Assembly (NCBI GenBank): GCA_025997935.1
Contig: BNVG01000003.1
Location: forward strand, 1 to 41,708
Direction of reading: 5' to 3'
Source: Synergistales bacterium
Lineage (GTDB): Bacteria > Synergistota > Synergistia > Synergistales > Aminobacteriaceae
Length of the DNA: 41,708 nucleotides
Below, in pieces: positions 32,533-41,068 of this stretch. Position 1 is the first letter of the stretch, and each line of letters starts with the position of its first letter. The position numbers were made by a program, and so were the translations under genes. The notes beneath the pieces were generated by a model. It ran no database searches. It saw only the letters and a program-made list of their open reading frames with translations, and was not told the DNA's origin.

Positions 32533-33732
32533 TTATTTCGTGACGGAAAAATATTTCTCCGGAACTTCTACGTCGCTGATGCCCATGTAGCCGCTACCGA
32601 AGATGTAGGTGTCCTGACGCACGAGGGCGAGCTTGTTGTTGCGTACGCCCGTGCCGGCGTCGGTGTAGTAGCTGGCACCCCATTTAGCGCCGGGGGTGAA
32701 CTTGTTGTAGCACTCTATCAGGTCCTTGAGGCTGTTCAGCTTCGCGGTGCCGTCGACGACGCGCTTGCCGAATTCGACAAGGCCGGCGCTCTGAGTGTAG
32801 CCGATAGAGAACGCCCACGTCCCCATACGACCGCCGCCGCCCGCTTTGACAACCGTGTCTTCCATCTTCTTAAGGATGGCCGGCCAGTCGCCTTTTTCTT
32901 TGGAGAGGTCAACGCCGAGAGCGCCGGGGTAACCCATAAGCGGAGAGGGAATATCGGCCTCGACGAAGTATCCGCCAAGCTCCGCTATGCGCTTCAGGAG
33001 GGGTTCGGTGTGGGCGTTGTTCGTGCAGAAGAAAGCGGTGTCCTTGCCGTACTGCTCAAGCCACGCTGGGACTTTTTCGAGGATGAACTGTTGCGCTCCG
33101 GCCACGCCGACGTCGCTTGTCGGGTCGGGCGCCGTCTCGAATACAAACTTGATGCCTAAGTCTTTGCAGGCCACCTCCATAATGGCGCGTCGTCTGCCGA
33201 GAATCTCATAGCTCATGTGACGCGGGAAGGAGATATGGACAAAGGTCTTGGCGCCGAGCTTCTGGGCGGCCAAGGGGATTGTGTAGCCGCGCGCGATGTT
33301 GTCGCTGGTCACGGCTAAGTCGGCCGCCGCCGTGATTACGGACGGGTCTTCGTGAGGTTCGCCGGAGAGCAGAATTATGTCGGGACGGCGCTCACGGACG
33401 CGGCGAAGCCCCTCAGCCGTGCCGGGTACGGACTCGTTGACCACGATTACCTTCATTAACGGGTCGTCGGCGAGGCCCACTATCTGGGATATTGTCGTCT
33501 CGACCTCCGACATGAAGTTGTCGGGATAGGTAACGTGAACTATCATGCCGCCCTTCGCCGCGTCGCCGTACTCCTCGATAGAGTGTTCCGCGCCTCTCAG
33601 GTTGTCCTCGCTCTGAGAGACCGTGCCGGTCACGATACCAATGTGGTAAGGCGCGTCCGCCGCGTAGGCCGCGCCAGCAGCCAAAATGCACATAAACACA
33701 AACAAGCAACTGATTCTTTGAATCTTCTTCAA
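32533..33732 (-). CDS. DUF3798-type periplasmic binding-like protein
   Basis: 399 residues from a TTG at 33732, chosen because AGGAGGGG lies six bases before and because a signal peptide begins there (KKIQRISCLFVFMCILAAG, cleavage near AYA). The mature part is a two-lobed binding fold: YHIGIVTGTVSQSEDNLRGAE, VTYPDNFMSEVETTISQIVGLADDP, IILLSGEPHEDPSVI, FVHISFPRHMSYEILGRRRAIMEVACKDLG. The match to DUF3798 is from memory. Located after an AbgT permease, which is a secondary carrier that does not need a binding protein; the partnership is unexplained. The longer open frame to 34134 overlaps abgT and is spurious. Confidence 0.78.
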   Translation of the reverse strand: MKKIQRISCLFVFMCILAAGAAYAADAPYHIGIVTGTVSQSEDNLRGAEHSIEEYGDAAKGGMIVHVTYPDNFMSEVETTISQIVGLADDPLMKVIVVNESVPGTAEGLRRVRERRPDIILLSGEPHEDPSVITAAADLAVTSDNIARGYTIPLAAQKLGAKTFVHISFPRHMSYEILGRRRAIMEVACKDLGIKFVFETAPDPTSDVGVAGAQQFILEKVPAWLEQYGKDTAFFCTNNAHTEPLLKRIAELGGYFVEADIPSPLMGYPGALGVDLSKEKGDWPAILKKMEDTVVKAGGGGRMGTWAFSIGYTQSAGLVEFGKRVVDGTAKLNSLKDLIECYNKFTPGAKWGASYYTDAGTGVRNNKLALVRQDTYIFGSGYMGISDVEVPEKYFSVTK

Positions 33733-33821
33733 TAAAAACCCCTCCTCTGAATAAAAATAAATCTTGAAAAGAATTGTAAATAATTTCAAGACAAATTCCA
33801 AGCGAATATTACTGAAAAACG

Positions 33822-35408
33822 CTACATAAACGGAGAAGTTCCGGGGCCGAGAGGCCAGCCGGCTATGTACCATACAATAAGGAGCGCGGTGAAGCCGATG
33901 ATATAGAAGATAGAGTATGGCATGGCCAAAGACATGACCGTTCCGATACCTACTTTCGTGTCGGGGTTCGGCTTGTACTGCTCTAATAATCCGATAATAA
34001 CGGGCATGTAGTAGGACAGGGGCGTGATGATGTTTGTGGGAGAGTCGCCTACGCGGTAGGCTATCTGGGTGAGGGCCGGAGAAAACCCGACCTGCGCGAA
34101 CATCGGAACGAATATCGGGGCCAAAATCAGCCACTTAGCCGAACCGCTCATCATGAAGAAGTTCAGGATTGTAACGAGCAGGATGAACAGCAGGAGCAGG
34201 GGAATACCGCCAAGGTTCATGGCCTTGAGCCAGTCCGCGCCGTTGACCGACAGGACTACATCGAAACGGCTCATGCCGAAAAGCCCGACGAAAAGCGACG
34301 CGGGAAGCACGACGACGATAAAGCCGATACTGCCCGATATACCTTTTGCCATCAGCTTAGGTATGTCCTCGCCCTTCTTGATTGTCCCCGAGCCTACGCC
34401 GTAGGCTATGCCCACAAAGAAGAACAGGAAGAACAATATAGGCATAACGCTACTGAGGAGCGGCGACGAGGGAAGAAGCGAGCCGTCCTTGGGGTTGCGG
34501 AAAAGAGATCCTTCAGGGTAGGTCAGATAAACTATAAGCCCGATGTAGAGAACGAGAGTCAAAAACGCGAGCAGAAGGCCGCGGTTCTCAGCCGGGGTCA
34601 GGGCGTGTTTTTTGAGTTCCTCTTCGTCGCGGGTTCCTTCGTTGTCTCCAAGGAATTTGACCGTGTATTTTTCGGTGACGTAGACCGTCAGGACGGTGAG
34701 CACTATTGTAGCCGTGGCCATGAAATAGTAGTTAATCAAGACGTGCGTAGGAGTATCCGCCGGGATATAGGGAACGCTCTCGATGACGGACTTTGTGATG
34801 CCCGACAGGAGCGCCTCGGTTCCGGCGATGAAGAAGTTGGCCGTGAAGCCGCCGCTCGCCGCCGCGTAACCCGCCGCTATGCCCACCCAGGGGTTGCGCC
34901 CGAGAGCTTTATAAATGGCCGCCGCTATGACGGGGGTAAAGATGATACCGGCGTCTGACGCCAAGTTAGCGTTGATACCCACAAAAGCGACGACCGCCGT
35001 CACCAAGAAATTCGGCGCGCCCAAAATGGTCTTACGCATAAGGGCGGAGATCATGCCCGTCTGCTCGACTATGCCTATGCTGAGCATCATGGTGAGAACC
35101 AAGCCCAGCGGCGCGAAGTTGACGTAGGTTCTGACGAACCCGGCCAGGAATGTACGCAAGGAGTCGTAACCCAAAAGATCGACGACCGCTACCTTAGTCT
35201 CCACCGGAGCCTCGCCGGCCTTCGCGGCCATGTATGTAACCGATACGCCCTTGCTCGCCAACCAATGCGAAAGAAAAACAACTATCAGGGATAGACACAC
35301 AAAGAGCCAGAAGGGGTGCGGAAACTTGTTCCCTATAATCTCAATCCACTTGATGAAGCCCTCAAACTTGCCTCTTTTTTCCAACTGCACTTCATTCGAC
35401 CCGCTCAA
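33822..35408 (-). CDS. abgT: AbgT family transporter (p-aminobenzoyl-glutamate type)
   Basis: 528 residues, about 11-13 TM helices. Family stretches: NKFPHPFWLFVCLSLIVVFLSHW near the N-terminus, NFAPLGLVLTMMLSIGIVEQTG, ASDAGIIFTPVIAAAIY, AAGYAAASGGFTANFF, MMSGSAKWLILAPIFVPMF, and the late YRVGDSPTNIITPLSYYMPVI. AbgT proteins move p-aminobenzoyl-glutamate, a folate breakdown product, or export sulfonamides; the adjacent amidohydrolase favours uptake here. It follows the M20 gene after 64 bp. A good GGAGG precedes the ATG. Confidence 0.93.
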   Translation of the reverse strand: MSGSNEVQLEKRGKFEGFIKWIEIIGNKFPHPFWLFVCLSLIVVFLSHWLASKGVSVTYMAAKAGEAPVETKVAVVDLLGYDSLRTFLAGFVRTYVNFAPLGLVLTMMLSIGIVEQTGMISALMRKTILGAPNFLVTAVVAFVGINANLASDAGIIFTPVIAAAIYKALGRNPWVGIAAGYAAASGGFTANFFIAGTEALLSGITKSVIESVPYIPADTPTHVLINYYFMATATIVLTVLTVYVTEKYTVKFLGDNEGTRDEEELKKHALTPAENRGLLLAFLTLVLYIGLIVYLTYPEGSLFRNPKDGSLLPSSPLLSSVMPILFFLFFFVGIAYGVGSGTIKKGEDIPKLMAKGISGSIGFIVVVLPASLFVGLFGMSRFDVVLSVNGADWLKAMNLGGIPLLLLFILLVTILNFFMMSGSAKWLILAPIFVPMFAQVGFSPALTQIAYRVGDSPTNIITPLSYYMPVIIGLLEQYKPNPDTKVGIGTVMSLAMPYSIFYIIGFTALLIVWYIAGWPLGPGTSPFM

Positions 35409-35472
35409 TGATAAAACCTCCTATTCGTATGGTATTACAACAACACTCTTGTTCCGTGGTCGTCCCCTCGCC

Positions 35473-36672
35473 TCACCCCCGCTTTCCTAAATACCCGACG
35501 GCGCAGGAGGCCAAAAAGCGCATACCATAGGGAAAACAACCCTCATCGGGGTTAAATTTCGTGTTATGCAGAACGGGCGTCTCGGACATTGGCTGGCCGA
35601 CCGAACGGCACCCGAGCCAGGCCATCAGACAGTCACGTTCGCGGGAGAAGAAAGAGAAGTCCTCCCCGCCAAGGTCGGGGGAGTCCGGGACAATCAAGCT
35701 CCCCTCCCCTATCGAGGCAGGGACAATCTCTTTCACAAGCTCGAAAAGCTCCGGCGCGTTTATGGTCGGGGGATAGCCTTTAACGTATTTGACGGTTGCG
35801 TCCCCGCCTAAGGACTGCGCGTAGCCCTTGGCTATTTTCTCTATAAGAGCGGGCATTTTGTCTTGAGTTTCAGCGCGCAATGTGCGGACGGTGCCCTCCA
35901 TCTCCACCTTGTCGGCCAATACGTTGTAGCGATAGCCGCCTTTTATCGTGCCTATGCTGACGACGGCGGAATCAACGGGGGCGACCGTGCGCGATACAAT
36001 GGTCTGCAAGCCTCCGACAACCTGAGCGGCTATCATAATTCCGTCTATGCCCTGATGTGGAGCGGAGCCGTGAGCGGTTTTGCCCGAAACTGTCAAAAAC
36101 AACCTGTCTGACGCGCCCATCTGAGCGCCACTACGCGTAGCCACCTTACCGGTCTCGAAGCCGGGCCAGACATGAAGGGCGAAAATAGCGTCAACATGGG
36201 GGTTTTCAAGAACGCCGTCCTTTATCATCCCCGGCGCGCCGCCTGTGGGGTTTAACTCCTCCGCCGGCTGAAAGATGAATTTCACGGAACCTTTAATATC
36301 AGCCTTTAGCTCAGAGAGAACGCAAGCCGTCCCGAGGAGCATGGCCGTGTGGGTGTCATGTCCGCAGGCGTGCATGACGCCGCTTGTCTTTGAGGCGAAT
36401 GGTAGGCCGGTCTCCTCCAGCATGGGCAGCGCGTCCATATCGGCGCGAAGCCCGACGGTTTTGCCGTCTTGAGCGCCTTTCAGCAAGCCCACGACTCCAT
36501 GCCCGCCGACGTTTTTCCTGACGTCAAGCCCAAGCCCCGTCAGAACCTCCGCGACAAGCGCGGCGGTTTTTTCTTCCTGCTCGCTCAGCTCGGGACAGCT
36601 ATGAATGGCGTGCCGCCACTCTGTGACGCTGGGCGCGTACTTCTTGGCGAGCTCTTCTATTTTTTTGTACAT
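35473..36672 (-). CDS. M20 family amidohydrolase (aminoacyl/aminobenzoyl-glutamate hydrolase-like)
   Basis: 399 residues from the ATG at 36672 (AGGGGTG just upstream; the ATG at 36693 is in frame but poorer). Metal-binding and catalytic motifs of the M20D group: LRADMDALPM (76-84... Asp in DMD), HACGHDTH (101-108), QPAEE (135-139, the general-base Glu), ALHVWPGFETG, and late HNTKFNPDE. It hydrolyses N-acyl or amide bonds of amino-acid conjugates in the cytoplasm. With abgT next in the operon the likely substrate is p-aminobenzoyl-glutamate or a peptide-like amide. First gene of the operon. Confidence 0.92.
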   Translation of the reverse strand: MYKKIEELAKKYAPSVTEWRHAIHSCPELSEQEEKTAALVAEVLTGLGLDVRKNVGGHGVVGLLKGAQDGKTVGLRADMDALPMLEETGLPFASKTSGVMHACGHDTHTAMLLGTACVLSELKADIKGSVKFIFQPAEELNPTGGAPGMIKDGVLENPHVDAIFALHVWPGFETGKVATRSGAQMGASDRLFLTVSGKTAHGSAPHQGIDGIMIAAQVVGGLQTIVSRTVAPVDSAVVSIGTIKGGYRYNVLADKVEMEGTVRTLRAETQDKMPALIEKIAKGYAQSLGGDATVKYVKGYPPTINAPELFELVKEIVPASIGEGSLIVPDSPDLGGEDFSFFSRERDCLMAWLGCRSVGQPMSETPVLHNTKFNPDEGCFPYGMRFLASCAVGYLGKRG

Positions 36673-36823
36673 GAACACACCCCTCTTTATCATTAGTATT
36701 TAATTTTAACTGTATTTAATTTTCAGTATATCTCAAAATCACGGTTTTTTGTTGTAAAAATCCGCCATCGTATCAGCAAGTTCAGCAAGCCGCCCCTGTT
36801 CCGCGTTTTTTAACCCGTCATGC

Positions 36824-36829
36824 TATGAT
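36824..36829 (+). promoter_or_regulatory. candidate extended -10 of the two-component operon
   Basis: TGCTATGAT (TGn + TATGAT, 36821-36829), about 68 bp before the response-regulator ATG. No matching -35. The spacer 36673-36897 also must hold the promoter of the minus-strand M20 operon, which I could not place. Confidence 0.35.
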
Positions 36830-36897
36830 AAAATCTATGAAAATGTCGTTATCGGCAATACAGAAACGATTTTATTGGTTTTTAGAGGTGACTTATA

Positions 36898-37608
36898 ATG
36901 CCTGAGATTCTTGTGATAGACGACAACGCGGAGATACTGTCAGCCAACGAATCGTATTTGGCGCGGGAGGGTTTTGCCGTGACCGCCGCGCAGACCGGCG
37001 TCGCCGCGCTGTCTTTGATATCCTCCCGCAGGTTTGACTGTATCATTCTCGATATTCTGCTCCCCGACCTCGACGGCTACGCCGTATGCAAGGCCGCCCG
37101 AACCGTCACGGATACGCCTATCCTGTTCCTGTCCTGCTTAGACGAGCTCGACGAAAAACTGAAGGGGCTGATGATTGGCGGCGACGACTATATGACGAAG
37201 CCCTACAGTCTGCGCGAGATGTCCGCGCGCGTCCGCGTACTGCTCAGACGCGGGAGGCCCAAGGAAGACCCGGTCAAAAACGACGGCTTTTACGTCGACT
37301 TAGATAAAAGGATAATCCACACGAAAAAACAGAGCGTACTTCTGTCAAAAAAAGAATTTGAGCTGTTCATGCTGTTTTATGACAACCCCGGAGTCGTGTT
37401 TTCAAAAGAGGCGATACTTGGCGAGATTTGGCAAAAAGGCGAAGTGAACCCGCACGCCGTGACGGTTCATATAACGAACCTCCGCAAAAAAATGAGTTTC
37501 GCCGAGCCTCAGTTCGGGCGTATCGAAAGTAAATACGGAGACGGCTATCTACTAACTCCCCCCCCCCCCCCGCCGCCGCCAACCGCAGAAACTAAAAGCC
37601 GGGGATAA
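36898..37608 (+). CDS. OmpR-family response regulator with poly-C-encoded proline tail
   Basis: 236 residues. Receiver domain (about 2-118): acidic pair D8/D9, phosphoacceptor D52 in CIILDILLPDLDG, S79, and K101 in YMTKPYS. Winged-helix DNA-binding domain (about 125-222): SKKEFELFMLFYDNPGVVFSKEAIL, VTVHITNLRKKM, GRIESKYGDGYLLT. The natural end of the family is GYLL-T; here eight prolines and TAETKSRG are added by a run of 14 C (37558-37571) plus GCC repeats. AGAGGTG precedes the ATG. Six bases before the sensor kinase ATG, so an operon. Confidence 0.93.
   Translation: MPEILVIDDNAEILSANESYLAREGFAVTAAQTGVAALSLISSRRFDCIILDILLPDLDGYAVCKAARTVTDTPILFLSCLDELDEKLKGLMIGGDDYMTKPYSLREMSARVRVLLRRGRPKEDPVKNDGFYVDLDKRIIHTKKQSVLLSKKEFELFMLFYDNPGVVFSKEAILGEIWQKGEVNPHAVTVHITNLRKKMSFAEPQFGRIESKYGDGYLLTPPPPPPPPTAETKSRG
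37558..37571 (+). repeat. homopolymer tract of 14 C, potential contingency locus
   Basis: Fourteen consecutive C followed by GCCGCCGCC, inside the last codons of the response-regulator gene. Gain or loss of one base would change the C-terminal tail and the distance to the kinase start (see findings). Confidence 0.9.
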
Positions 37609-37613
37609 AGACG

Positions 37614-39596
37614 ATGGCCGCCAAAAACGCCGACACCGCAAACGCTCCGCAATATCTGCCCGTCGCGGCGATGTTCCTGATTCTCATCTTTTTATTTATA
37701 TACATGTGCCTGCCGCTCGAACAGGGGCGCGTAAAGGCGCGAGGCGGCGTTCTCGATTTGCGTACAGCTTCTATGACGGGCGTCATATATCCGCTCGCCG
37801 GAGAATGGAGCTTCTACCCAGGAGAGCTTCTTGAGCCAAAAGACTTTCAAAACGCGAATATAAGCGGCGATATGATAGCCATTCCGTCGTACTGGCGCGA
37901 CGCGGGTTATCCCATGACCGGCGCGGTCACGTACCGCCTCACGGTGATGTTACCTGAGCCGAAAACGCCTCTGATGCTCTATATGCCAGAGCTGGGCGTC
38001 GCCTATAACCTGTGGAACAACGGCAAGCTCGTCAAACAAAGCGGAGTCGTCTCGGACAGCGCGGAACGCACGCGCCTGTCTTTGGAAAATGCCCTCATTC
38101 CGATAGAGGCCGAGGACGGCGCGGTCACGCTCGTCATGCAGATGAGCAGTTTCGAATTTCTGTACGGCGGATTGTCGGGCGCGCCTCTCCTCGGTCGCGC
38201 CGACGGGGTTATGAGGTATTTCATACGCACACGCGGGCTTTACTGCGCCGCGCTGGGCTGCGTCCTGATGACGGCGCTGTATCATTTATCCCTTTTTGTC
38301 TTTCGCCGCGACCGCACCTATATCCTGTTCGCTTTTTTATGCGCGATATGTTTTCTGCGGTTTATGTACGAGAAAAACGGACTTTTGGAGCACTTTCAGT
38401 TTATAGCTACGGACATGGGGTTCTGGCGGCAGTATTTCGCGCTACTTATGCTGCACTGTTCCGCCATAGGCGTTTTTACGCTATACGTGTTCAATCGCGA
38501 TTTTCTGTCGCGGCATTGGCGCGCCATAGCGTTCTATGCCGCCTTTTGCGTTCTCTTTGAAGTTCTAATCCCGCGAAACAATATCTTTGCCCGACCGAGC
38601 CTTGTGCTTCTGGCGCTGCCGTTCACGGCGTTTCCCTTAGTCGCCGCGCTCAGATCTCCCGTGCTGAGGGAGGAAAAATGGACACGGCTTTATCTGGGGG
38701 CGCTTATTTTGTACTTTTTCGTCGGCATAGGCAACAAATTGGTCATGGACGGCGACCTCTTCATGCTGGGGCTTTTGAATAACCTGTTTATGATAATGGC
38801 CCAGAGCTTCATGTTGTCGAAGGACTACGCCAACGCCCTTGAGCTTGTCGAGAACACGAACGCCAACCTCGAGCTCATAGTGAGCGTTCGCACAAAAGAC
38901 CTGCAGACCGCCAACGCCGCGATGAAAGACTTGATAACGAACATCTCCCACGACCTAAAGACGCCCCTGACGGTCATGAGCGTGAACCTTGAAAAACTTT
39001 CAGGAATAGCGCGCGAAGTGGGCAACGCCGAGCTCAGCCGCGCGGCGGACGACGCGTGGCGCAAAAACCTTGATATGCAAAGAATAACTCAGAACCTGTT
39101 CGAGATAAGCCGCATCGAGACGGGGCGAAGCCTGTACTCGCCCGAGTGGATTTCCCTGTCCGAGGTTATGCTGAGGCTCAGGGACAAGTACGAGGATTTC
39201 TTGGAGGCGGCGGGGCTGTCGCTTGAAATAGGGTACGACGAGGACGCTTTTTTGTGGTGTGATAACCGCAAGATCTGGAGCGTTTTCGACAACGTCATCT
39301 ACAACGCCGCCCGTCATACGGCGAGCGGAGGGGTTTTCGTGAGCGCGGAAACGACAGGGGAAAACGTCGTTGTGACAGTAAGGGATTCGGGCGTCGGCAT
39401 AGCGAGCGAACATCTGCCGCATATATTCGAGCGCTTCTACAAGGCATCGGGCGCGCGCGGCGCGCGCGATGGTGAAAGCGGGCTTGGGCTATATATAGTC
39501 AAAAACATAATGGAGTCGCTTGAAGGCGGCGTGTCGGCCCTGAGCGAAAGCGGCAAGGGGACATCGATAATACTGACGTTCAGGAAACGGCGGTAA
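37614..39596 (+). CDS. sensor histidine kinase, 7TMR-DISM type
   Basis: 660 residues. First TM helix (about 16-34), extracytoplasmic jelly-roll-like region of the 7TMR-DISMED2 kind (about 45-205, LAGEWSFYPGEL, IAIPSYWRD, YRLTVMLPEP), seven TM helices (about 208-405), short coiled coil, HisKA domain with H446 in NISHDLKTPLTVM, and HATPase: N-box NVIYNAARHT, G1 DSGVGI (D591), F-box FERFYKA, G2 ESGLGLYI. It phosphorylates the regulator encoded six bases upstream. Carbohydrate-like or envelope ligands are typical of DISMED2 domains; the signal here is unknown. No terminator follows. Confidence 0.92.
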   Translation: MAAKNADTANAPQYLPVAAMFLILIFLFIYMCLPLEQGRVKARGGVLDLRTASMTGVIYPLAGEWSFYPGELLEPKDFQNANISGDMIAIPSYWRDAGYPMTGAVTYRLTVMLPEPKTPLMLYMPELGVAYNLWNNGKLVKQSGVVSDSAERTRLSLENALIPIEAEDGAVTLVMQMSSFEFLYGGLSGAPLLGRADGVMRYFIRTRGLYCAALGCVLMTALYHLSLFVFRRDRTYILFAFLCAICFLRFMYEKNGLLEHFQFIATDMGFWRQYFALLMLHCSAIGVFTLYVFNRDFLSRHWRAIAFYAAFCVLFEVLIPRNNIFARPSLVLLALPFTAFPLVAALRSPVLREEKWTRLYLGALILYFFVGIGNKLVMDGDLFMLGLLNNLFMIMAQSFMLSKDYANALELVENTNANLELIVSVRTKDLQTANAAMKDLITNISHDLKTPLTVMSVNLEKLSGIAREVGNAELSRAADDAWRKNLDMQRITQNLFEISRIETGRSLYSPEWISLSEVMLRLRDKYEDFLEAAGLSLEIGYDEDAFLWCDNRKIWSVFDNVIYNAARHTASGGVFVSAETTGENVVVTVRDSGVGIASEHLPHIFERFYKASGARGARDGESGLGLYIVKNIMESLEGGVSALSESGKGTSIILTFRKRR

Positions 39597-39633
39597 TCGC
39601 GCTGAAATTATTTTCCTGTTAGCCCCTTCTGAC

Positions 39634-39701
39634 GCGCGCAAAGTGATACAATTAGGGCGAGGTGATATGGAATGACCAAAACGGCAAGCAAGAACAGTTA
39701 A
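39634..39701 (+). pseudogene. truncated dinJ leader and start (copy 1 of 56-bp repeat)
   Basis: 39634-39689 repeats 40317-40372 at 52 of 56 positions without gaps. It contains the same extended -10 (TGATACAAT, 39644-39652) and the same start context, but the reading frame MTKTASKNS stops at 39699-39701. It therefore supplies a promoter for yefM-yoeB while being the dead stump of a dinJ gene. Confidence 0.75.
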
Positions 39702-39723
39702 AATTCTACAGGAGGCAAGCAAC

Positions 39724-39981
39724 ATGATAGCGGTCAATTATTCCAACGCTCTGAATAATTTTGAGGACTTCTGCGATACAGCGGTGCGTGACTTCGAGAC
39801 AATTATCGTGACGCGCGGGTCTGATGAAAACGTCGTCATTATGTCTGAGGCCGGATATAACAACCTCATAGAGAACCTCTATGTGCGTAGCAACAAAGAA
39901 GATTATCAAGGCCTGCTCGAATCCATTGACCAGCTGAAACGGGGCAATGGGCAGGTCAGAACTTTGATTGAAGATGAATAA
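39724..39981 (+). CDS. yefM: type II antitoxin, Phd/YefM family
   Basis: 85 residues, normal YefM length. N-terminal DNA-binding part (MIAVNYSNALNNFEDFCDTAVRDFETIIVTR), then the conserved NVVIMSEAGYNNLIENLYV, and a flexible acidic C-terminus that binds the toxin. Neutralises YoeB and represses its own promoter. AGGAGG at 39709-39714 precedes the ATG. Overlaps the toxin gene by 8 bp, the typical arrangement. Confidence 0.93.
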   Translation: MIAVNYSNALNNFEDFCDTAVRDFETIIVTRGSDENVVIMSEAGYNNLIENLYVRSNKEDYQGLLESIDQLKRGNGQVRTLIEDE

Positions 39982-40231
39982 GATTTTCTCGGACGGCGCG
40001 TGGGAAGAATATCAATACTGGGTAGAAAACGACCGAAGAGTTCTGCGTAGAATAAACGAACTGCTCCGCGACATAGAGCGAGGCGGTAACTCAGGTATAG
40101 GAAAGCCTGAACCTTTGAAGCACGATTTAGGTGGCTTCTGGAGCCGTCGAATCACCGACGAGCACAGACTTATATACAGCATTGACAGCGATTCAATCTA
40201 TATAGCAAAATGCCGAAATCATTATAAATGA
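39974..40231 (+). CDS. yoeB: type II toxin YoeB, ribosome-dependent mRNA interferase
   Basis: 85 residues from the ATG at 39974 (an in-frame TTG at 39968 is less likely). The catalytic set fits YoeB exactly: E46 in KPEPLKH, R65 in DEHRLIY, and H83-Y84 in the C-terminal RNHYK. Also FWSRRI and the N-terminal SDGAWEEYQYW. Cleaves mRNA in the ribosomal A site when free of YefM. All active-site residues are intact, so it is probably functional. Confidence 0.95.
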   Translation: MNKIFSDGAWEEYQYWVENDRRVLRRINELLRDIERGGNSGIGKPEPLKHDLGGFWSRRITDEHRLIYSIDSDSIYIAKCRNHYK

Positions 40232-40316
40232 CCGCCCTAACGACGGCGAATAGGAAGGTAGAAGAAGCCGATTTGAGTATGACTGTCGCTATTGTTTAAC
40301 GTTGTATAACCTTTGC

Positions 40317-40372
40317 GCGCGCAAAGTGATACAATTAGGATGAGGTGGTATGGAATGGCCAAAACGGCAAGC
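40317..40372 (+). repeat. copy 2 of the 56-bp toxin-antitoxin leader repeat
   Basis: Intact copy of the repeat at 39634-39689. Contains an extended -10 (TGATACAAT, 40327-40335), the ribosome site GAGGTGG, and the first six codons of dinJ. Confidence 0.85.
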
Positions 40373-40639
40373 CTGAATATCAGAATCGATCCCGAAACAA
40401 AATCCGGCGCCGAACGGCTCTTTTCGCAATTCGGCATTACGGTCACAGACGCTGTGAATATGTTCCTCCGTCAGTCTTTGATGGTTGGCGGTCTGCCTTT
40501 TGAGCTGAAACAACCCCGCTACAACATGGAGACAGAGGCAGCTATTCAAGAAGCCCGCGAGATTATGGCCGGACGAATCAAGACAAAGGCATATCACAGC
40601 GCGCGAGAACTATCGGAGGAGCTCGATGGTGAAATATGA
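40355..40639 (+). CDS. dinJ: type II antitoxin, RelB/DinJ family
   Basis: 94 residues from the ATG at 40355; the frame extends upstream into the promoter but that part is not coding. Ribbon-helix-helix N-terminus MAKTASLNIRIDPETKSGAERLFSQFGITVTDAVNMFL, then GGLPFELKQP, then a toxin-binding helix. Overlaps yafQ by 14 bp. The promoter and first codons are repeated 683 bp upstream. Confidence 0.93.
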   Translation: MAKTASLNIRIDPETKSGAERLFSQFGITVTDAVNMFLRQSLMVGGLPFELKQPRYNMETEAAIQEAREIMAGRIKTKAYHSARELSEELDGEI

Positions 40640-40904
40640 GCTCCACACCACTTCGCAATATCGCAAAGACCGCAAGAGGGCGAAAAAACGCGGACTCGAT
40701 ATGGGCTTGTTGGATGATGTGATTCAACGGCTTATCGAGGGGAAAACGCTTGACCCGAAGTTCGACGATCACGCATTGACAGGTAACTACGATGGCTTTC
40801 GTGAGTGTCACATCCAAAATGACTGGCTATTGATTTACGCGCGTGACAATGGCCAATTAGTTCTTGTAGTCACACGCACTGGGACGCATTCAGATTTGTT
40901 CTGA
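40626..40904 (+). CDS. yafQ: type II toxin YafQ (RelE/ParE superfamily mRNA interferase)
   Basis: 92 residues. Family residues present: H49 (DDHALTG), H62, D66 and W67 (ECHIQNDWLLIY), H88 (RTGTHSDLF), terminal F92. GGAGGAG four bases before the ATG, inside the end of dinJ. Cleaves translated mRNA on the ribosome. Apparently intact. A 12-bp hairpin follows at 40986-41018. Confidence 0.95.
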   Translation: MVKYELHTTSQYRKDRKRAKKRGLDMGLLDDVIQRLIEGKTLDPKFDDHALTGNYDGFRECHIQNDWLLIYARDNGQLVLVVTRTGTHSDLF

Positions 40905-40985
40905 TTGGGAAACTCAAATTATTTCCCTAATTTGCAATATTTTTTCTTTTATGCTATAAATAAGTCGAAATAATTCACCTATATG

Positions 40986-41018
40986 GAATGCGAACGGGCT
41001 TTTTGTCCGTTCGCATTC
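40986..41018. terminator. hairpin between yafQ and the transposase gene
   Basis: GAATGCGAACGG (40986-40997) and CCGTTCGCATTC (41007-41018), twelve perfect pairs, 9-base loop with T-run inside the loop. No T-run after either arm. May end the TA transcript, or belong to the flank of the insertion sequence. The remainder of 40905-41068 is AT-rich and without a gene. Confidence 0.5.
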
Positions 41019-41068
41019 GCCATTTAAGGGCAATTGTCAAGAAAATCTTTTTTAAGTTTCCCCATTTT

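Noticed and set aside
33733..34134. N-terminal extension of the DUF3798 protein frame
   Set aside because: Overlaps the abgT coding region in another frame; the TTG at 33732 has a ribosome site and is followed by a signal peptide.
40313..40354. Extension of DinJ upstream of 40355
   Set aside because: Would translate the promoter -10 element; the extension is not part of the RelB/DinJ family.
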